The notes under the pieces: generated by a model | What the model was told of the DNA's origin: nothing | Seen by the model: the letters and a program-made list of their open reading frames with translations, nothing else | Databases searched by the model: none | Made by a program: the position numbers and the translations under genes | Shown here: one piece after another, positions 37,419 through 50,696 of the stretch | Numbering within the stretch: the stretch's first letter is position 1 | Layout: each line of letters opens with the position of its first letter | From: Formicarius rufipectus | Taxonomy: Eukaryota > Chordata > Aves > Passeriformes > Formicariidae | DNA: 64,000 bases | Assembly: GCA_013399695.1 (NCBI GenBank) | Contig: VXAU01003549.1 | Coordinates: 1,647,048-1,711,047, forward strand | Direction: 5' to 3'

Positions 37419-40400
37419 AAAAAAAAAAGAAAAAAAAAAAGTTTTCAAAGTCACACTAGAGTTTTAGCAACAGATTTCCACAATGATTACAAAACCATGG
37501 GGAAATATTTACTTTTCAATGAAAAAAAATTTAAATATTCTAATATAACAATATTATCTACATGTATTTGTGTCACTGTACATACTTTCTGTTTAAAGAA
37601 AAAATGCACATAAATACAGTTCTTTTGGTTTTTCTCAGGAAGTTTTAAAGCTAAAGCACAAAAAATGGAATGCAAGACTTTAGAATCTCTTTTCCAATTA
37701 GTGAAAAACAGGTTTTAATTATAAAACACTGAACAACTGTTGAACAGTAAAGCAGCTCCATACATGCTGTTCATGCACTAAATTATCTCATTTTGCAATA
37801 TGAATTGACAATTGCTTTTAGCAAGTCAATGGCAGCTCTGACAATGCATATTTTATAGGAAGCAATTAGTTTTTTCATAGCAAATTCTATATTCATTGAC
37901 TTACAGTACTTATTTGATTATTTTTCAGGCTCCTGCAGCTTTTAGCTGCATCATGTTCAGAAACATACGTACCACCTACTACAAAATCTTATGGTGAAAA
38001 TTTTTTAGCCTTTTACCATGTAACTAAAACTCAGCTATCAAGCAATATAACAGTTTATTGTTTCAGACCTGTGGGCTGTTCCACAACAGCACTGGCTACA
38101 TCCTTTATTAAGTTCTACATATGCTACTTGCTTAGAGCAGTCAGGTCCTTCCTCAAGGCTGGTGTTCTCAGTGCTACAAAAGCAAACCTACAAGGCATAA
38201 AGAGGTTTCCACTGAGTTCCTGTAAAAAAGAAAACAAACAAAATTGCCTGTGCCTTTCCTAAAACTGTTTTAGCTGGAGATCGTAACTGAAGAATATTCA
38301 CGAGGAACATGATAGAAATAAACTTTCTGAATCCCAAATGAGGTCTAAACTTCTATTTCCAAGTAATTATTACTGATGCAACTGATAAAGGAACTGTCTT
38401 TTGGATGAACAGAGAATTGTATGTATAAAATTAACTTCTTTTGACAGGAAAAGTCAGACTCCTAAAAAGAAATTCCATTTGCAAATCCACCCTCTCCTTC
38501 ACATAAAACCGTTCCAGACAAAAAAAAATAAAAAAGAGGAAGATTTCCTATTATTTTCCTATTATCTCTAAACTGAGGACACCAATCAGAAGTGCAATCT
38601 CTAAAATGGGAAATAAAAATAGAACTTTATTGTCATTTATGGTTACTACATATTCTTCTCTTCCTGTACTTATGCCATTCATGGCTAATGAGGAAACTGA
38701 TTATTCCCTACCTAGCAGTATTTTATTTCTCAGTGTAGAGTGGAAAAACTGTACCAATGTATGCACACAGACACAAAGGAAAAATCCTTTAAAAATGACT
38801 AGAAGTCAAAAATGCATCATTAATAATATCTTCAAAGGAGACCTGTATAGGAAGCAAGACCTCTCAGAAACCATGTAGCCACTTCTCTGACTCATATTCT
38901 ACTTACATGCACAGCACAGGCAATGTTGGGGTTTTAAATAACAAGTTCTACACCTTCTTAGTAATATTTCAATTGAAATAACTTTAAAAGCATTTATATG
39001 AACAAATGACTGGCCATTTGTTGCAGGAACCATTTAATGACCAACATTGCTATATAGATTACTGAGGCAGTTTACACTCCTCCTCACTCCAGTCGGCTAA
39101 ATAGCTGTGATTATCTCACACACACATCAGTGAGCTGTCAGCGAGCCGCGTGGCACTGGGCAACAGGACCATCCCACCTACAGTGCTCTTGTTCCTCGGC
39201 ATACAACGAACATAGCAGGGGTGGAGGGATTGTTGCACTTCCATGTTTTCTATACTGGAAGTTCTCAACTATCAGTCTCAGACTGTAGAACAGCACTTAA
39301 GTGGCAATGTGCTCATAAAGAACAATCTTTCATAGCTTCATTCTTCTTGAGTCAGAAAACACAGGGCACTGTAAGGTTACTGTTTAGCATAGCAATCCAC
39401 ACCCCAAGGGTTAAAGGAAAAATCTCACAGAAACAACAGAAACTGGCATAGGACTCACAGAGCCTCAAGGGCTGTGGCCAAGCTTTCATCACCCATACAC
39501 ATCCCAGTCCCTAGAGCACATATCCATCAGCTATTTCTTCCACATTGATACCCATATGAATCTCTGGCCTCAGACAGCCCCAGCAATTCTTTAGCACGAT
39601 TTTCAGCATTAACTCTCTCCCTCCCCAGGCAGCTGAAAGCCTTTCACTCACTCTGATAAATATCAAATGACAGAGGCCAATTTTCAGCCCCAGGTGCACA
39701 ATATTGGCACAATGTCTGGACTCTTCCCAATAAACACTGTCATAAATCAGAATCTCAGACATCTCTTGATCAACTGTCCCTTCATTTAAAGACATTAACC
39801 CCCAAGAAATTTTGTTGTCTACATATATGCTAACTTACTTGGTCCCTTCTTTTGAGCCATCAGACCACCTGGCAAGGCCATACTATCATGTGGCTGATAC
39901 TCTTACTACAGGGGTACTAAAAGAACACAGATTTGCACAAAACCTAGACACTGAAATTTGTGAACCCAGTTCTCAAACAATTCTCCAATATCTTTAGCTT
40001 TGCATTTTAAATCTCACCTGGGCAAGTGAGGCAGCCCTATAAATAAACAAGACCAGTTCCAGAGAGAAAGTCTTTAAGACAACCAAATTCTGAATTTGGT
40101 GTTTTCTGGGCTTTTGAGTTAACTATCACAGTCACACAAGTTAGCATAGTGAGTAATCCACTGCATGTTCTGCAGACAGTACAGATATCAAATACTCTGC
40201 ATTGTACTTTTAGATGTTTCTGATAAAAAGAGTATTCAAAGAAACCACAGAAACAAAATAAACAAGCATAAATTCCTCCCACAGGGGTTCTGAATGTGAG
40301 CAGTTTACACAAACTCAGGCAGCAGACTTTCTACCTTAACATCATTTGTAATAGATACAACCATAGACAGCCTCTGTGCACATCTTACTTCTCCTTTATG

Positions 40401-42552
40401 CTAGGTCTGAACTCCTAAGAACCTGGATAAAAGATCCTGATGAACAGAAATAGGAATGAGGATTGCAAATACATGTCTCAAAACAGCTGTAGGTGAGTAA
40501 GTAAAGCAAGGAGATTGGTAACTGTTTCAATACTCACAATCCAACTGATTCTGGATAATATCTCTTTAATATTTGCCATCTGGAAAAAGCTTTTCAAAGT
40601 CCCTAAACTAAAGCTCCTGAGCCCTGTACTGCTCTGCTAAATGCAGCATAAAAGACTACGTACACCATTTATTTTTAAGAGGTCTAATTGGCCACCTTCT
40701 TGCAGAAAGCAGAGGCTTCCCAGCTGCAAAGTTATCATACTCCTTTATAAAGAAGCAACAGCCTTTGAGATTGGCATCTCCCTTTGATATTTCCATTGTA
40801 AATGTGCAAATTTTGAGTGGTACTGAAAGAGCTTTTGTTTCGCCCTGTTAGAAAAATAGCACCTAGCATCTTAGCCACACACAGTTTTTTCCTGTAAGTG
40901 AAAGACTGAGGAAAAGACTAAACTGATTTCCTTGAATTAAGTCATTAAACACCTCAGGTAAGATCTCTGGGTGTACTTGCTGTGCAAAACTCCAGCAGTA
41001 GGCTCAGTCTCCACACCAGCTGCAGTAACAGCCAGATGCACTTTGATCAACAGAGACACACAAGCTTATGGAGACTTGGGTACAAAAGATTTCCCTGTTG
41101 TAAGGAAAAGAAACAGACTGAAGATTCAACAAAGGACCCTGCACTTTGTAGAGGAAGGTTCTTTGTTTAACTCTTGACAAAAATTTACCAGAAACAAAGG
41201 AAAAAACCAAGAGTTTCTTCAGACAGAGAACTGAAGGTTAAAACTGTACCTAGATGAAATGAAACAGAAAATCCACTCAAAAGCACAGACAGCATTTTAG
41301 CTCACAAACCTTGTTAAGGTTCACCAGAGGACAAAAGACAGAAAAGACAGCTGGAACCTGAGAAAACTTCTGTGATTTTTATTTTCAGAATGCTTGAGCA
41401 GGAGAAAGGTTCCCAGAAGGAGCTGCTGGAGGTTGAGAGGCATGACAAGGTCAGAAGACAGGCTTTTCACTTCTCAGTAAAAGGAGAGAAGTGGCACTTC
41501 CCACAAAGGATGGGATATGGAGCTGCACATAATGCCACTGTCTTTCTCAAATCACACAGGGAGAGCAAACAAATGGCGAGAAACTCAGGAGAGAGGACTG
41601 TAATGGGACAAAAGGGCCCTACATGTGTGGCCAGGTCATTTATCTCTAGGTAATGGATGTGAGACTAAGTCAGGTATACTGAGAAATCACATCACCATCT
41701 CTGTGTTAAGATGCAATTAACATCAGTTAACTGAGTCTCCAAGCTTATCCACCATTTCAGAGAAATTAATTCTCTGCATGACAAGAACAGCATCAGCTCA
41801 GCCATCTTGCCAATATCACCGATTTTTTAAGATGAGGCAAATTATCAGGAACCAGCTCCTTCTCTACCTTCTTCCCCTCAAACTTTCTTCGGGTTTTACC
41901 TTTGCCCCCATAAAAGATTCATAAAGTAAATATTCCAACAATTGAGTCCAGATACAGCAGTAACAAATGAGCTACTTTGATGCTGGCCACATCCCAATCC
42001 ACAGCAGTGTAACTGCATTACTGCACCACTACCAGGAACATGACGTACAAATCAGGTTTCCTGTGTTCCAGAAAATCTGAATTCAAGGTGAAACATAGGA
42101 AGAGGCCAGTTACTATGGAGAGAGAAAAGGAAGTCTGCTTTTCAAGGAAACAGTGGGAAAGGTTACTGGACTATCCAGGTACCATGAGGGCTCTCTAACC
42201 ATATATATGGGTAGAAAACTGGGGAAGTGAAGGCTGAAAATAGTTTTATTTCAAAGAATGGAGCCTTCGAGAACATTCTTCTAATAAGACAATGAAGATA
42301 AACTCTAACTACAAATTGAAATTCAATAAGCTTACAAATGGATTTTAAGACACTGTAGCTATTGGAAATAAACAATGGCCTTATAAGGTACTTCAGTCCT
42401 CTGTTGGGCTGCACTTTTGGGTTTTTTTACATATTATTTTCAACTACATCTTTTAGTTCATAAGTGTTCCTTTTTTCATATGAAGTAGTATCCAAACAGA
42501 CCAATGCTACAGATCAGTGGTTACACAAATCTAATGGCAGGAAACAAAAAAA

Positions 42553-42569
42553 ACCAACCAACCAACCAA
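42553..42569. repeat. Short ACCA tetranucleotide repeat
   Basis: About four units of ACCA lie between two A runs. It is an intronic simple repeat with no coding role. Confidence 0.75.
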
Positions 42570-43459
42570 AAAACTTAAAATAACTCTACCCTAGAACCAT
42601 TTTATGGGACAACATGAGTAAAACTGGTCATCCAGAAAAGTCAGCCTATTTAGTCTTGGGAAGATACAGCTATATTATTTTCATCTCTTTCTCCAACCAC
42701 TAAATAGTAATATCCCTCTTGAAGAGACAATACATTAAAATTCAAATTTTTCTTTACATTGTAGTACAATCCTTAGCTTTCTGAATTTGGATGTTTGACT
42801 TTGAAAATACTCTTGTCAGTAATACCCTTACATCAATAAGAAAGTCTTAGAACTACTTTTTAATACAGCATTCACTGCTTTTCCATGTAAATTATTAACA
42901 GTTATGTCAAAACTGAAGTAAGAATTCAAGTAAGCTAACATGAAATTTCTCAACACGCTTGCAGGCAAGCACCAGAGGTCAAGAACTCCTCGTCCTCCCA
43001 GTTCAGCTTATTCAAGTATATGAAAGCTCATGAAAAAGCAGAAAAACAGGAAAAAAGAAGTCAGAATGTCACTAAGCTCTAGCTGAAACAATATTGTCAT
43101 TTGCTCAGTTTACAGGACACCAAACATCCTCACAGTGCATTGTTTGTTATTGTCCACAGTCTCCAAGAGCATGAGGTAGGTCTCATACTCATCAGCAAGT
43201 GATGAGCAACACTGAGTCTCCAGGAGTAGCCCATACCAGCCACAGTAACACACCTCGAGCCCCACTGTTACTGTCTTTTCAGTACAGAAGCTATAGGATG
43301 CTGTTCTGTTCAGCATACAATTTTCCTGATTAATCAACTTTAACAGATTCTGGTTCTGTAAATTTTTTAAAAGCTAGAAACAGTTAAAATACTAAAAATT
43401 GAATATATTAAAGACTTACAGGGAAAAATAATTAAATCACAGAGATAAGCTGAACTTAC

Positions 43460-43604
43460 AGTTTGTGATATCAGGAGGGGCATAACTGTCATTCATGAAC
43501 ATGCTGGTGGGTTTTGCAACTTTCAGATAAACAAAGTCAGATGTGTTTTTTAAGGCAGTCACTGCTTCTTCATGAGTAACTTCTTCTAAGCAAACACTGT
43601 TCAC
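43460..43604 (-). CDS. DLG1: DLG1 exon, PDZ2 second half and following linker
   Basis: This 145-base exon encodes VNSVCLEEVTHEEAVTALKN then TSDFVYLKVAKPTSMFMNDS and YAPPDITN plus one base. The acceptor is CTTTAG and the donor GTAAGT. It holds the PDZ2 alpha-B helix with the class I histidine (THEE) and the last strand FVYLKVAKP. It enters in phase 0 and leaves in phase 1. PDZ2 of DLG1 binds many S/T-x-V tails, including adhesion and channel proteins. Confidence 0.98.
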
Positions 43605-45173
43605 CTAAAGAGAAAAATAAATTCTCAACACAGAAAAAAGTTCTGTTTTCAAATGATACTCACTAAAAGCTGTTGGAGCACTCTGGAATTGAGGGTCTTT
43701 ATGAGGATTCATGTGCCACAGATGTAATTGGTTATATAAAATGTTATAAGAGATGCTTTGTGAAATATAAGACAGAAAAGTATTCCTTTAAAAGATTACA
43801 ATAAGCTGTATTGACTGTAAGATCATAAAAGTTTCACATGACTTTGGAGAGCTAATGGCAGGAACAGGACACTCAAAATGTTATGTGTGCACCAGTCACA
43901 GCACTGACACTGTGTGTCACTGCAAGCACTACACAGAAGAAAGTTTTCTAGTAAGACTAAATCCCACATCAACTTGTAATGACATAATTAAGTACTAGAA
44001 ATTATAATGGGACAACATATTCTTGCACGAGGTCAAAAGTAGGGGTCAAGAGGAAGTCCTATAATCAAAAACATTTTCTGTGATGAAGATTAGAACTTAA
44101 AAAGATTAAATATTAACAGCATGGCATATGAAGAAGTATGTTTACTGTGAAGTTAATAGCAAAAAATTTTATTCTCTTTTTTCCTCCCAATTCTCAGGTA
44201 GGGATCTCTCATCCCGTCTTTAGCTGTTTTCATGGAACTATCCACTGTAAATCAAGATCTTATTCCTAATATATCAAAAAAAGCAGGATTCTTCAGAGAA
44301 GGGGATAACCCCAGGATTCTTCCTCTAAATAGCTTCAGATTTTCCAGCCCTGAATTTTTAAGTGACAAGCTTATCCAAAAAGTCTTTTCACAGATGGAAA
44401 ACTGCACTAAACATTTAGAGTCAGTTTCTTACTGCTGGAAAAGCAACTGAGCACATTTCTGCTGTCATGTACTGTGAGTACAGATGTACCCTGAGCTTCT
44501 AGAGAAGCAGGTACTGGTAGAGGTAGAAGGGTAGAACAATTAACCTTACAAGAGTTAACAATTCAGGAATTCATTCACAAATTACTGGCTCTCATTTTTA
44601 TATCTGGACAACTAAATTTGTGGGTGGGATTTAAGAAAAACAAAAGTTATTTTTACTTTCTGCATAGCAAAATTCAACTTCAAAGTATTTGAAGCTTAAA
44701 AAAAAAAAAAAAAAAGGCCAGCCATTCAAAAGCATCACAAAAATTGAAATGCAATATAGGCAGCAGTTTCACTACAGGTTGGTTACAGGCTGTCCAGCCA
44801 CCAGCACATGGAGTTCCTTTCCATTCTTCTTTTTCGAGAAGAAAAACAATCCCATTGCACTTTTGTTTACAATTCTGTCACTCAGATCCCAGAAAAAAAA
44901 TAGCAGGTATCAGAAATAAACATGCTGATTAATGGAGGTTTTGCATGGAACATTGGGCTGAAGAAGAGATTTCAGATTTCCTGATGAGACGATGTTGAAT
45001 AATGCAGATTTAATTTTATCACTGATTTCCTTGCAAAAAGACTACTTTTTTTTTTTTTTTNAATTTCTATGAAACTACTCTGCACTGGCAGGCAGCTGAC
45101 CCACAAATGGAATCCTGCCCCTAACTGAGCCTAAACACGAATGACCATTGAAAAAGATGCAGTTCTTACTTAC
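43605..45173 (-). other. DLG1 intron inside PDZ2
   Basis: This 1.6-kb intron has an A18 run at 44698-44715 and a T15 run followed by one N at 45046-45061, another homopolymer the assembly did not resolve. No gene was seen. Confidence 0.75.
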
Positions 45174-45310
45174 AGCTAAAAGTTTGTCTCCAATCTGAAG
45201 TTTGCCATCTTTATGTGCTGCCCCACCTTCAATGATTTTGGTTACATAAATGCTGTTGTCCCCGGGTATATGCTGATTTCCTACACCACCAGCAATACTG
45301 AAACCAAGAC
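45174..45310 (-). CDS. DLG1: DLG1 exon, PDZ2 first half
   Basis: This 137-base exon encodes (G)LGFSIAGGVGNQHIPGDNS, then IYVTKIIEGGAAHKDGKLQI and GDKLLA. The acceptor is AAGCAG and the donor GTAAGT. (G)LGF is the carboxylate loop, and the long GVGNQHIPGDNS loop is typical of DLG PDZ2. It enters in phase 1 and leaves in phase 0. Confidence 0.98.
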
Positions 45311-45808
45311 CTGCTTGAAGATAAAATCATTAATCAAGAAACCTTTTTCGCGTTCATTAAATTCAAACTATTACATAAACTATAATGCTACTTGTATCAC
45401 ACAGCAATACTGGATGTCTTTTCAAGTGAACTGCATAATTTTTCAGAAAGTTTTAGGAAAGACTTAACATGTACACAAGTTATGAAAAACAAAAGCTAAC
45501 TCATTTTCTTTATGCCTTGTGAAGGATGCACAACAGCAGGGATACAACATCGCCACTGATACTTATAGAACCATTGTCCAACAATTACCCATATAGAAAC
45601 AAATACTTGCCCTAAATTATTTTTAACCTCTCAAGGATCCTTTCTAGGTAATTCAATGAAGTATTTCACTCCAATTTATAATGTACTCAAAAATTACTAG
45701 ATACTAAGAGAAACACACTTTTATCATTTGGAAGAAAACTACGCATTCCACAAAACAGTTTCAACTCCATCATTCTTGTGAAACAGAAATTTCACACTTC
45801 CGACGTAC
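45311..45808 (-). other. DLG1 intron, PDZ1 to PDZ2
   Basis: This 498-base intron shows nothing beyond its splice signals. Confidence 0.8.
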
Positions 45809-45978
45809 CCTTGGGGCCTTTTACAAGTTTGATTTCCACTATTTTTTCTGTGACTGGTTTTCTTCTTTTGACATACAATCGTACTATCGATCCCGCTTCT
45901 TTCAGTGCTTCAACGGCTTTGCTGTGTGTCACATCCCGAACATCCACCTCATTCACCCGCAGAATACAATCGTTAACC
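45809..45978 (-). CDS. DLG1: DLG1 exon, PDZ1 end and PDZ2 start
   Basis: This 170-base exon encodes VNDCILRVNEVDVRDVTHSK, then AVEALKEAGSIVRLYVKRRK and PVTEKIVEIKLVKGPK. The acceptor is CTGCAG and the donor GTACGT. It carries the PDZ1 alpha-B helix with the class I histidine (THSK), the last PDZ1 strand VRLYVKRRK and the first strand of PDZ2. It enters in phase 2 (CG+G = R) and leaves in phase 1. The short PDZ1-PDZ2 linker makes the two domains a rigid tandem in this family. Confidence 0.98.
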
Positions 45979-47064
45979 CTGCAGACAGCAACACTCACGT
46001 TCAGCTGGTGTGTTATGGCAGAGCGGACAATAGGAGACCAATATTTTATCTATAATACACTAGCATATGTATTAAAATACATAGATTTATTCCCAGAATT
46101 CTACTGAGTGAAGACAGTGCTCTAAAATTACTTGCTAGTGCTTAAAAACAAATCCAGGATCACTAGAAAACATTTAATGAGAATATTTAATTGCCAGCCA
46201 AAGAGGGCACCGTCTTACATGTGTTTCATTGAAACACTGCTTTGAACAAGCATTTGTACTAAGTAAATTTTGTTTAGGGTTATAAGAAAATACTTACAAA
46301 GTCAGAACATGTGAGGCATACAATGAGCATGCACTAGTTTTAAGCCATGATATGAACAAGTCAATCTTGATTCCTGCTTTTCACAAGCAGTTTAAGTGCT
46401 GGCTTTCCAGTCCATTTAACATGTTGCTGTAGTAACACTGAGCTCTCATTACACTAAGTGCAATGCCTGATCCACCTGTCACCATGTTCTGCCAGATGTA
46501 CCTCTAACAATGGCCAATAAGCTAAAATGAAGCCTTGAAATAAGCTTATTAGAACTAAAACCTGTAATACATCAGGCATTTGCACTTGAAAAGATGGGGC
46601 AAGTTCTTGACACCATGAGAGAAAAAACAATGGTCCTGCAATCAGCATGGGTGAGTATCTTTGAAAAATTAAGACACTGAATTATTACCAAGCATAAAAG
46701 GGTATTTTCATTAAACTCAACTACCTTACAGATCAGAAAAACTGCACATGGGTAACCAATAGTCACCTATCCTACCTGCCTAAGCTTTACCTTGAATTAA
46801 GGACTATGGAATGTGTGGCATAATAAATTTATATCACAGAATAGAAAAAGTTCACTTAATTTCCCTTAACTGCAGATTTTATTGGTTCGGGGGTGGTAAT
46901 TGGTCTAGTCAAATATTTTTCCTTATTTCTAAAACACTTCCATCAGGAAAACTTATTTAACTTTCAATGTAGCATGATAAAACTACTAAAAGTAACAGAA
47001 AGTGTTCAATCTGTTTAAAATACAATAATAACACTTAGCAACCCAAAAGAGAAAGTCATCATAC
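45979..47064 (-). other. DLG1 intron inside PDZ1
   Basis: This 1.1-kb intron contains no supported feature. Confidence 0.75.
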
Positions 47065-47189
47065 CGTAATCTTCCATCCTGTGCAGCTGCACCCCCGGCT
47101 ATAATTTTTGTAATGAAAATACTTGAATCATCCCCAATATGTGGGTTGTCTGTACCGCCTGCAATGCTAAAGCCAAGTCCTGAATTTCC
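47065..47189 (-). CDS. DLG1: DLG1 exon, PDZ1 first half
   Basis: This 125-base exon encodes GNSGLGFSIAGGTDNPHIGD, then DSSIFITKIIAGGAAAQDGR and L, plus two bases of R. The acceptor is TCTTTAG and the donor GTATGA. GLGF is the carboxylate-binding loop of PDZ1 and IGDDSS the following loop. It enters in phase 0 and leaves in phase 2. Confidence 0.98.
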
Positions 47190-48165
47190 CTAAAGACAGA
47201 GGGGGGAAAAAATGTACACATTTCTGTTTTGGGAAAAAGATGTTCTAATGTATCCTTTTGATTCCTTATAGAACCATATCTGCATAAATTTCACTGATAA
47301 CAAAAATATTAAGACACTTTAATGAATATACTACAAACATAATTTACAAAAATATGTTCTCTATGAAAGACATAACTGTAAGTCAATCTATAACTACAAG
47401 AAATAGTTCCACAGCTTTCTCAGTGAACTTGATAAACTACATGAAATCTTCCCTCTCCAATGTACTAGATAGCTGAGATTATTCACACAAATATTGGCTC
47501 CTCACTAAGTTGTTAACAATAAATCCTTTTTCCCAGAGAAGCCCTCAAATAACTTGTGTCCCACCTCTAATATATCCTCACAGATGCAGAGATTCAGACT
47601 GACATTTTTGTCTTCAAAGGTTACCTGCCTTTACTCACTGCAAAACCTCTTCACTCCCTCAGTAACCACCAGAACTGCACAGGTATCAGATCCAACCATT
47701 TCTTTCTGTCATTTTATTAACAGTGCAGCTCAAGAGAACTGAGACAGATCTCAATGTGGAAAACCTAACACAGAAATGCATGTGACAAGGTGTCACTTGT
47801 AATCTCAATATAAAACAATGGTAAAAGCTAAAGCCTATCATAAATGGCAATACAGGAGGTGAAATCAGAATTTATGTTACTACTCTCTACAAGTCTAGAT
47901 AATAACATCAAAGGCAGTATGTCTTAGGGGAGACCATTCCCCTGTTTTACTCTTAGTTGTCAAGGGTATCAATAAAAACTTCTATTCCTGCTCTAGCAAC
48001 TGGATTTACTTTTTTTTCTTTAGGTTAAATAATCTACCTAAATTTAAAAAAGAGAGCAAGAATTGGTTTGGATTGCTGTTAACAGTATCAAGAGGTTAAT
48101 TTTTCATATTAAAGTCTCATAAATCCCACTTCAAACAGAGCACAGGAAGACATTTAGCATGTTAC
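47190..48165 (-). other. DLG1 intron before PDZ1
   Basis: This 976-base intron contains no supported gene or repeat. Confidence 0.75.
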
Positions 48166-48216
48166 CCTTTCAAGAGTAATTTCTTCATACTCATAATCTG
48201 CATCCGTGCCATTGAC
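48166..48216 (-). CDS. DLG1: DLG1 exon leading into PDZ1
   Basis: This 51-base exon encodes exactly 17 residues, VNGTDADYEYEEITLER, with acceptor TTATAG and donor GTAACA. YEYEEITLER is the first strand of PDZ1 in all DLG proteins. It is phase 0 at both ends. Because it supplies part of the PDZ1 fold it is expected to be constitutive, although the frame would tolerate skipping. Confidence 0.97.
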
Positions 48217-50642
48217 CTATAAAGAAAGAAAAGTGAGACTTACAGAGAAATTTACACTTTACACGACACAGTTTGCTCGGTTGGCAGTTCACTCCCATCA
48301 AATCTCAGCTGATTCACAGTGACCACTGAGCTCAGAGGGGACATGTGATTTTCACACCACTCTATATATATGAATCAGTCACTTCTTTTGTATGAGTTTA
48401 AATCTTGTTATTTCATAGAGCAGACTGCTCTGTACAGATACTGAAGGGCAGAGCTCCTCTGCTTCCGACTGCCAGAAAGACAAAATGCTCTTGCAATCCT
48501 CCGATGTTCCTCGGGCTATACAGCAAGTTGAAATTGAGGAAAAAGAAACAGGGTATGGGGTAGTGAAGAAATTGTAAGGAAGAATAGAGGAGTATTTTCC
48601 AGCTGTTGTTCCTCACAGAGCAGAGAAGAATCAAAGACTGATACTTTAGACCATTTCTTATGAGAAATGGGTAAAACCCTTCTAAAGCAACATTTAACAA
48701 CTGTTTATAACTATTACATGCTACAGATATACTGAAGATCAACAAATTAAAACAGAGACAGAAGGAGAAAAGTTTAGAAGAATATTTTGAAAAGCTAGAG
48801 GAAAACCCCAAATCCTACAAATAAGCCTTATTGTCCTCAAGTTAGAAAGGATACCCATATTCTCTGCTGTCTACAGAGATAGAACAGAAGGCACAAAAAT
48901 CAAAACCAAGCAGAATCAATTAAATAACAAATTCTTAACCATATTTAATATATAGGAGTAAGATTTTATTTTTTCAATTACTTGGATATCTTGGAACTCA
49001 AATTCCTTCCTCCACATTTACCTACAGCAGCATATATACCATCCAGCTGCAGGCAACTCCCCATTTCTAGCCTTCTCAGGTGAAATATTTAATAAGAAAC
49101 AACACTTATACTATTATTTTACAATGTACCTTGTCTATCCTTAAGATATTCTATATCTGACAATCTTCTGTACTCTTAACACACTATTCAGAGTTTTATA
49201 AAGATACAAAACACATGTATAGAAGAAAGCATTTTAAAATCTGAGTTTTCTACCAGAGAATTTAAAAAGGGAATTTGATTCAGCCTAAACAAAATTAAGA
49301 TCAAGCTACTTAATTCCTTCTATGTTTATTTAACATACTGAAAAGCTCCAAAAGCTGGCAATACCACAACTTTTACAGGCTTTCTAAAATCAAGTTCATT
49401 TATCCCTCATTCCCTAATTTTATCTCCAACACAATAGAAGCCATATCCATTCCAGACAAATCAGATTATCTTCTTTGCATAGTACCTTAAAAACTATTAT
49501 GTCCTTAATAGTTTGTTCAGTGGAACAGATACTGTGGTTTTAACACATGATATTTCTCCATTAAAAAGGAAAGAGGTCTTGACCTTCTGAATACATGAAA
49601 CTGATATTACTATGCCACCACAAAAGAAGCCACTGTGATGAAGTTTTTATGCCAGTTTAGTCCTTGAGGAATGACAACGTGCTAACAGAACCTGTCATCC
49701 AGGATTACAGTACCTGGAAAATGGTTCATGAGGACTCATCAGTATGAAGAGCTTTTTTACTTTTATTTTTCTTTTTTATTAAATAAATAACAGAGACAAT
49801 AATTTCTCTATTCACTGTCATTAGGCAAAACAAAGCAAATTTTAATATGTTTGAGCAGTCTCATTTCCACGTACAAAACTCTGTAATCCAATTTAAAATA
49901 ACATCTAGATAAACAAGAAGAAAAACCTCCATCATTTTTATCTTCTGCTTTAGCTCAGTTCTGCAGTTCCTCTCCTTTTTTTTTCTTTAAATTAACTTTG
50001 AATTTATTTATCTAATAAACTAAACATTAGCAGAGACAGCAGTGAGGATATATTGATAAAAATCACTGTCCTAGTCTATCTTTTCCAAGTTTTAAAGGGA
50101 TCCCAGATACAGTAAGCTAAGCTTTATTTGCAGGGGCTTCCCAGGATGAAGGATATTCTATACAAATGTTGTAATTATGCCTGACAAACAAAAATCTTGC
50201 TTACTATCACTTACTACCTTAATGTTTCAAGAAGAACTAACCCATTTTTATGAACATAGAGAGCACTGAAACCTTACGTATAGCCACCACATGAAATGTA
50301 TTTATGAGAAGTGCAATGAAAATGGCACATTAAATATTAAAGCCTCTCCCTGCACAGTTGAAGAAACAGATTGTTCTCTGAACAATTAACCTCTAGAACC
50401 TCAAACAATTGTGTTTTAAACTGTCACACACTGGTACTCAGAGAGAAACTTCCACCTGCCATCTACAATTTTTTCTTTTCCTCATGAAGCTATTTAAGGA
50501 TTTCAAATGACCATCAGGACAGATGACTAAATCAAGCATCACAAGAGGGATAAAACAGGTTTTCTAATACAGTAACAACTGACCTGAACTACATACATAA
50601 AACACAACCTCAAGTTATAACCGAAAGAAAGTGTAGGCTTAC
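48217..50642 (-). other. DLG1 intron after the 54-base cassette
   Basis: This 2.4-kb AT-rich intron contains a minus-strand open frame of 132 codons (48413-48811). That frame is hydrophobic, resembles no known family and has no splice support. Nothing else was recognised. Confidence 0.7.
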
Positions 50643-50696
50643 GTATGTTGGGGTCTCCAAAGAATCTGTATTCACCAGCACTGGAGGGGGATTTGC
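50643..50696 (-). CDS. DLG1: DLG1 cassette exon, proline-rich N-terminus (54 bases)
   Basis: This 54-base exon encodes 18 residues, ANPPPVLVNTDSLETPTY, with acceptor TTACAG and donor GTAAGC, phase 0 at both ends. It matches the 18-residue N-terminal insert of mammalian DLG1 (I believe I1B). Its symmetry allows clean skipping. The DLG2 counterpart (recalled as SPAPVIVNTDTLDT) is joined directly to an alternative N-terminus in one isoform, which bears on the candidate exon at 56878-57180. Confidence 0.96.

Larger units (their letters stand above)
35551..43459 (-). other. DLG1 intron, PDZ2 to linker
   Basis: This 7.9-kb intron begins (near the downstream exon) with the poly-T pyrimidine tract at 35573-35592. 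It contains the assembly gap at 37378-37418 and an ACCA-type simple repeat at about 42553-42569. No coding exon was recognised. The gap is too short to hide a typical exon unless its true length differs. Confidence 0.7.

Noticed and set aside
48413..48811. Minus-strand open frame of 132 codons in the intron before PDZ1
   Set aside because: The protein is hydrophobic and low in complexity, matches no DLG1 segment and lacks splice sites in frame.
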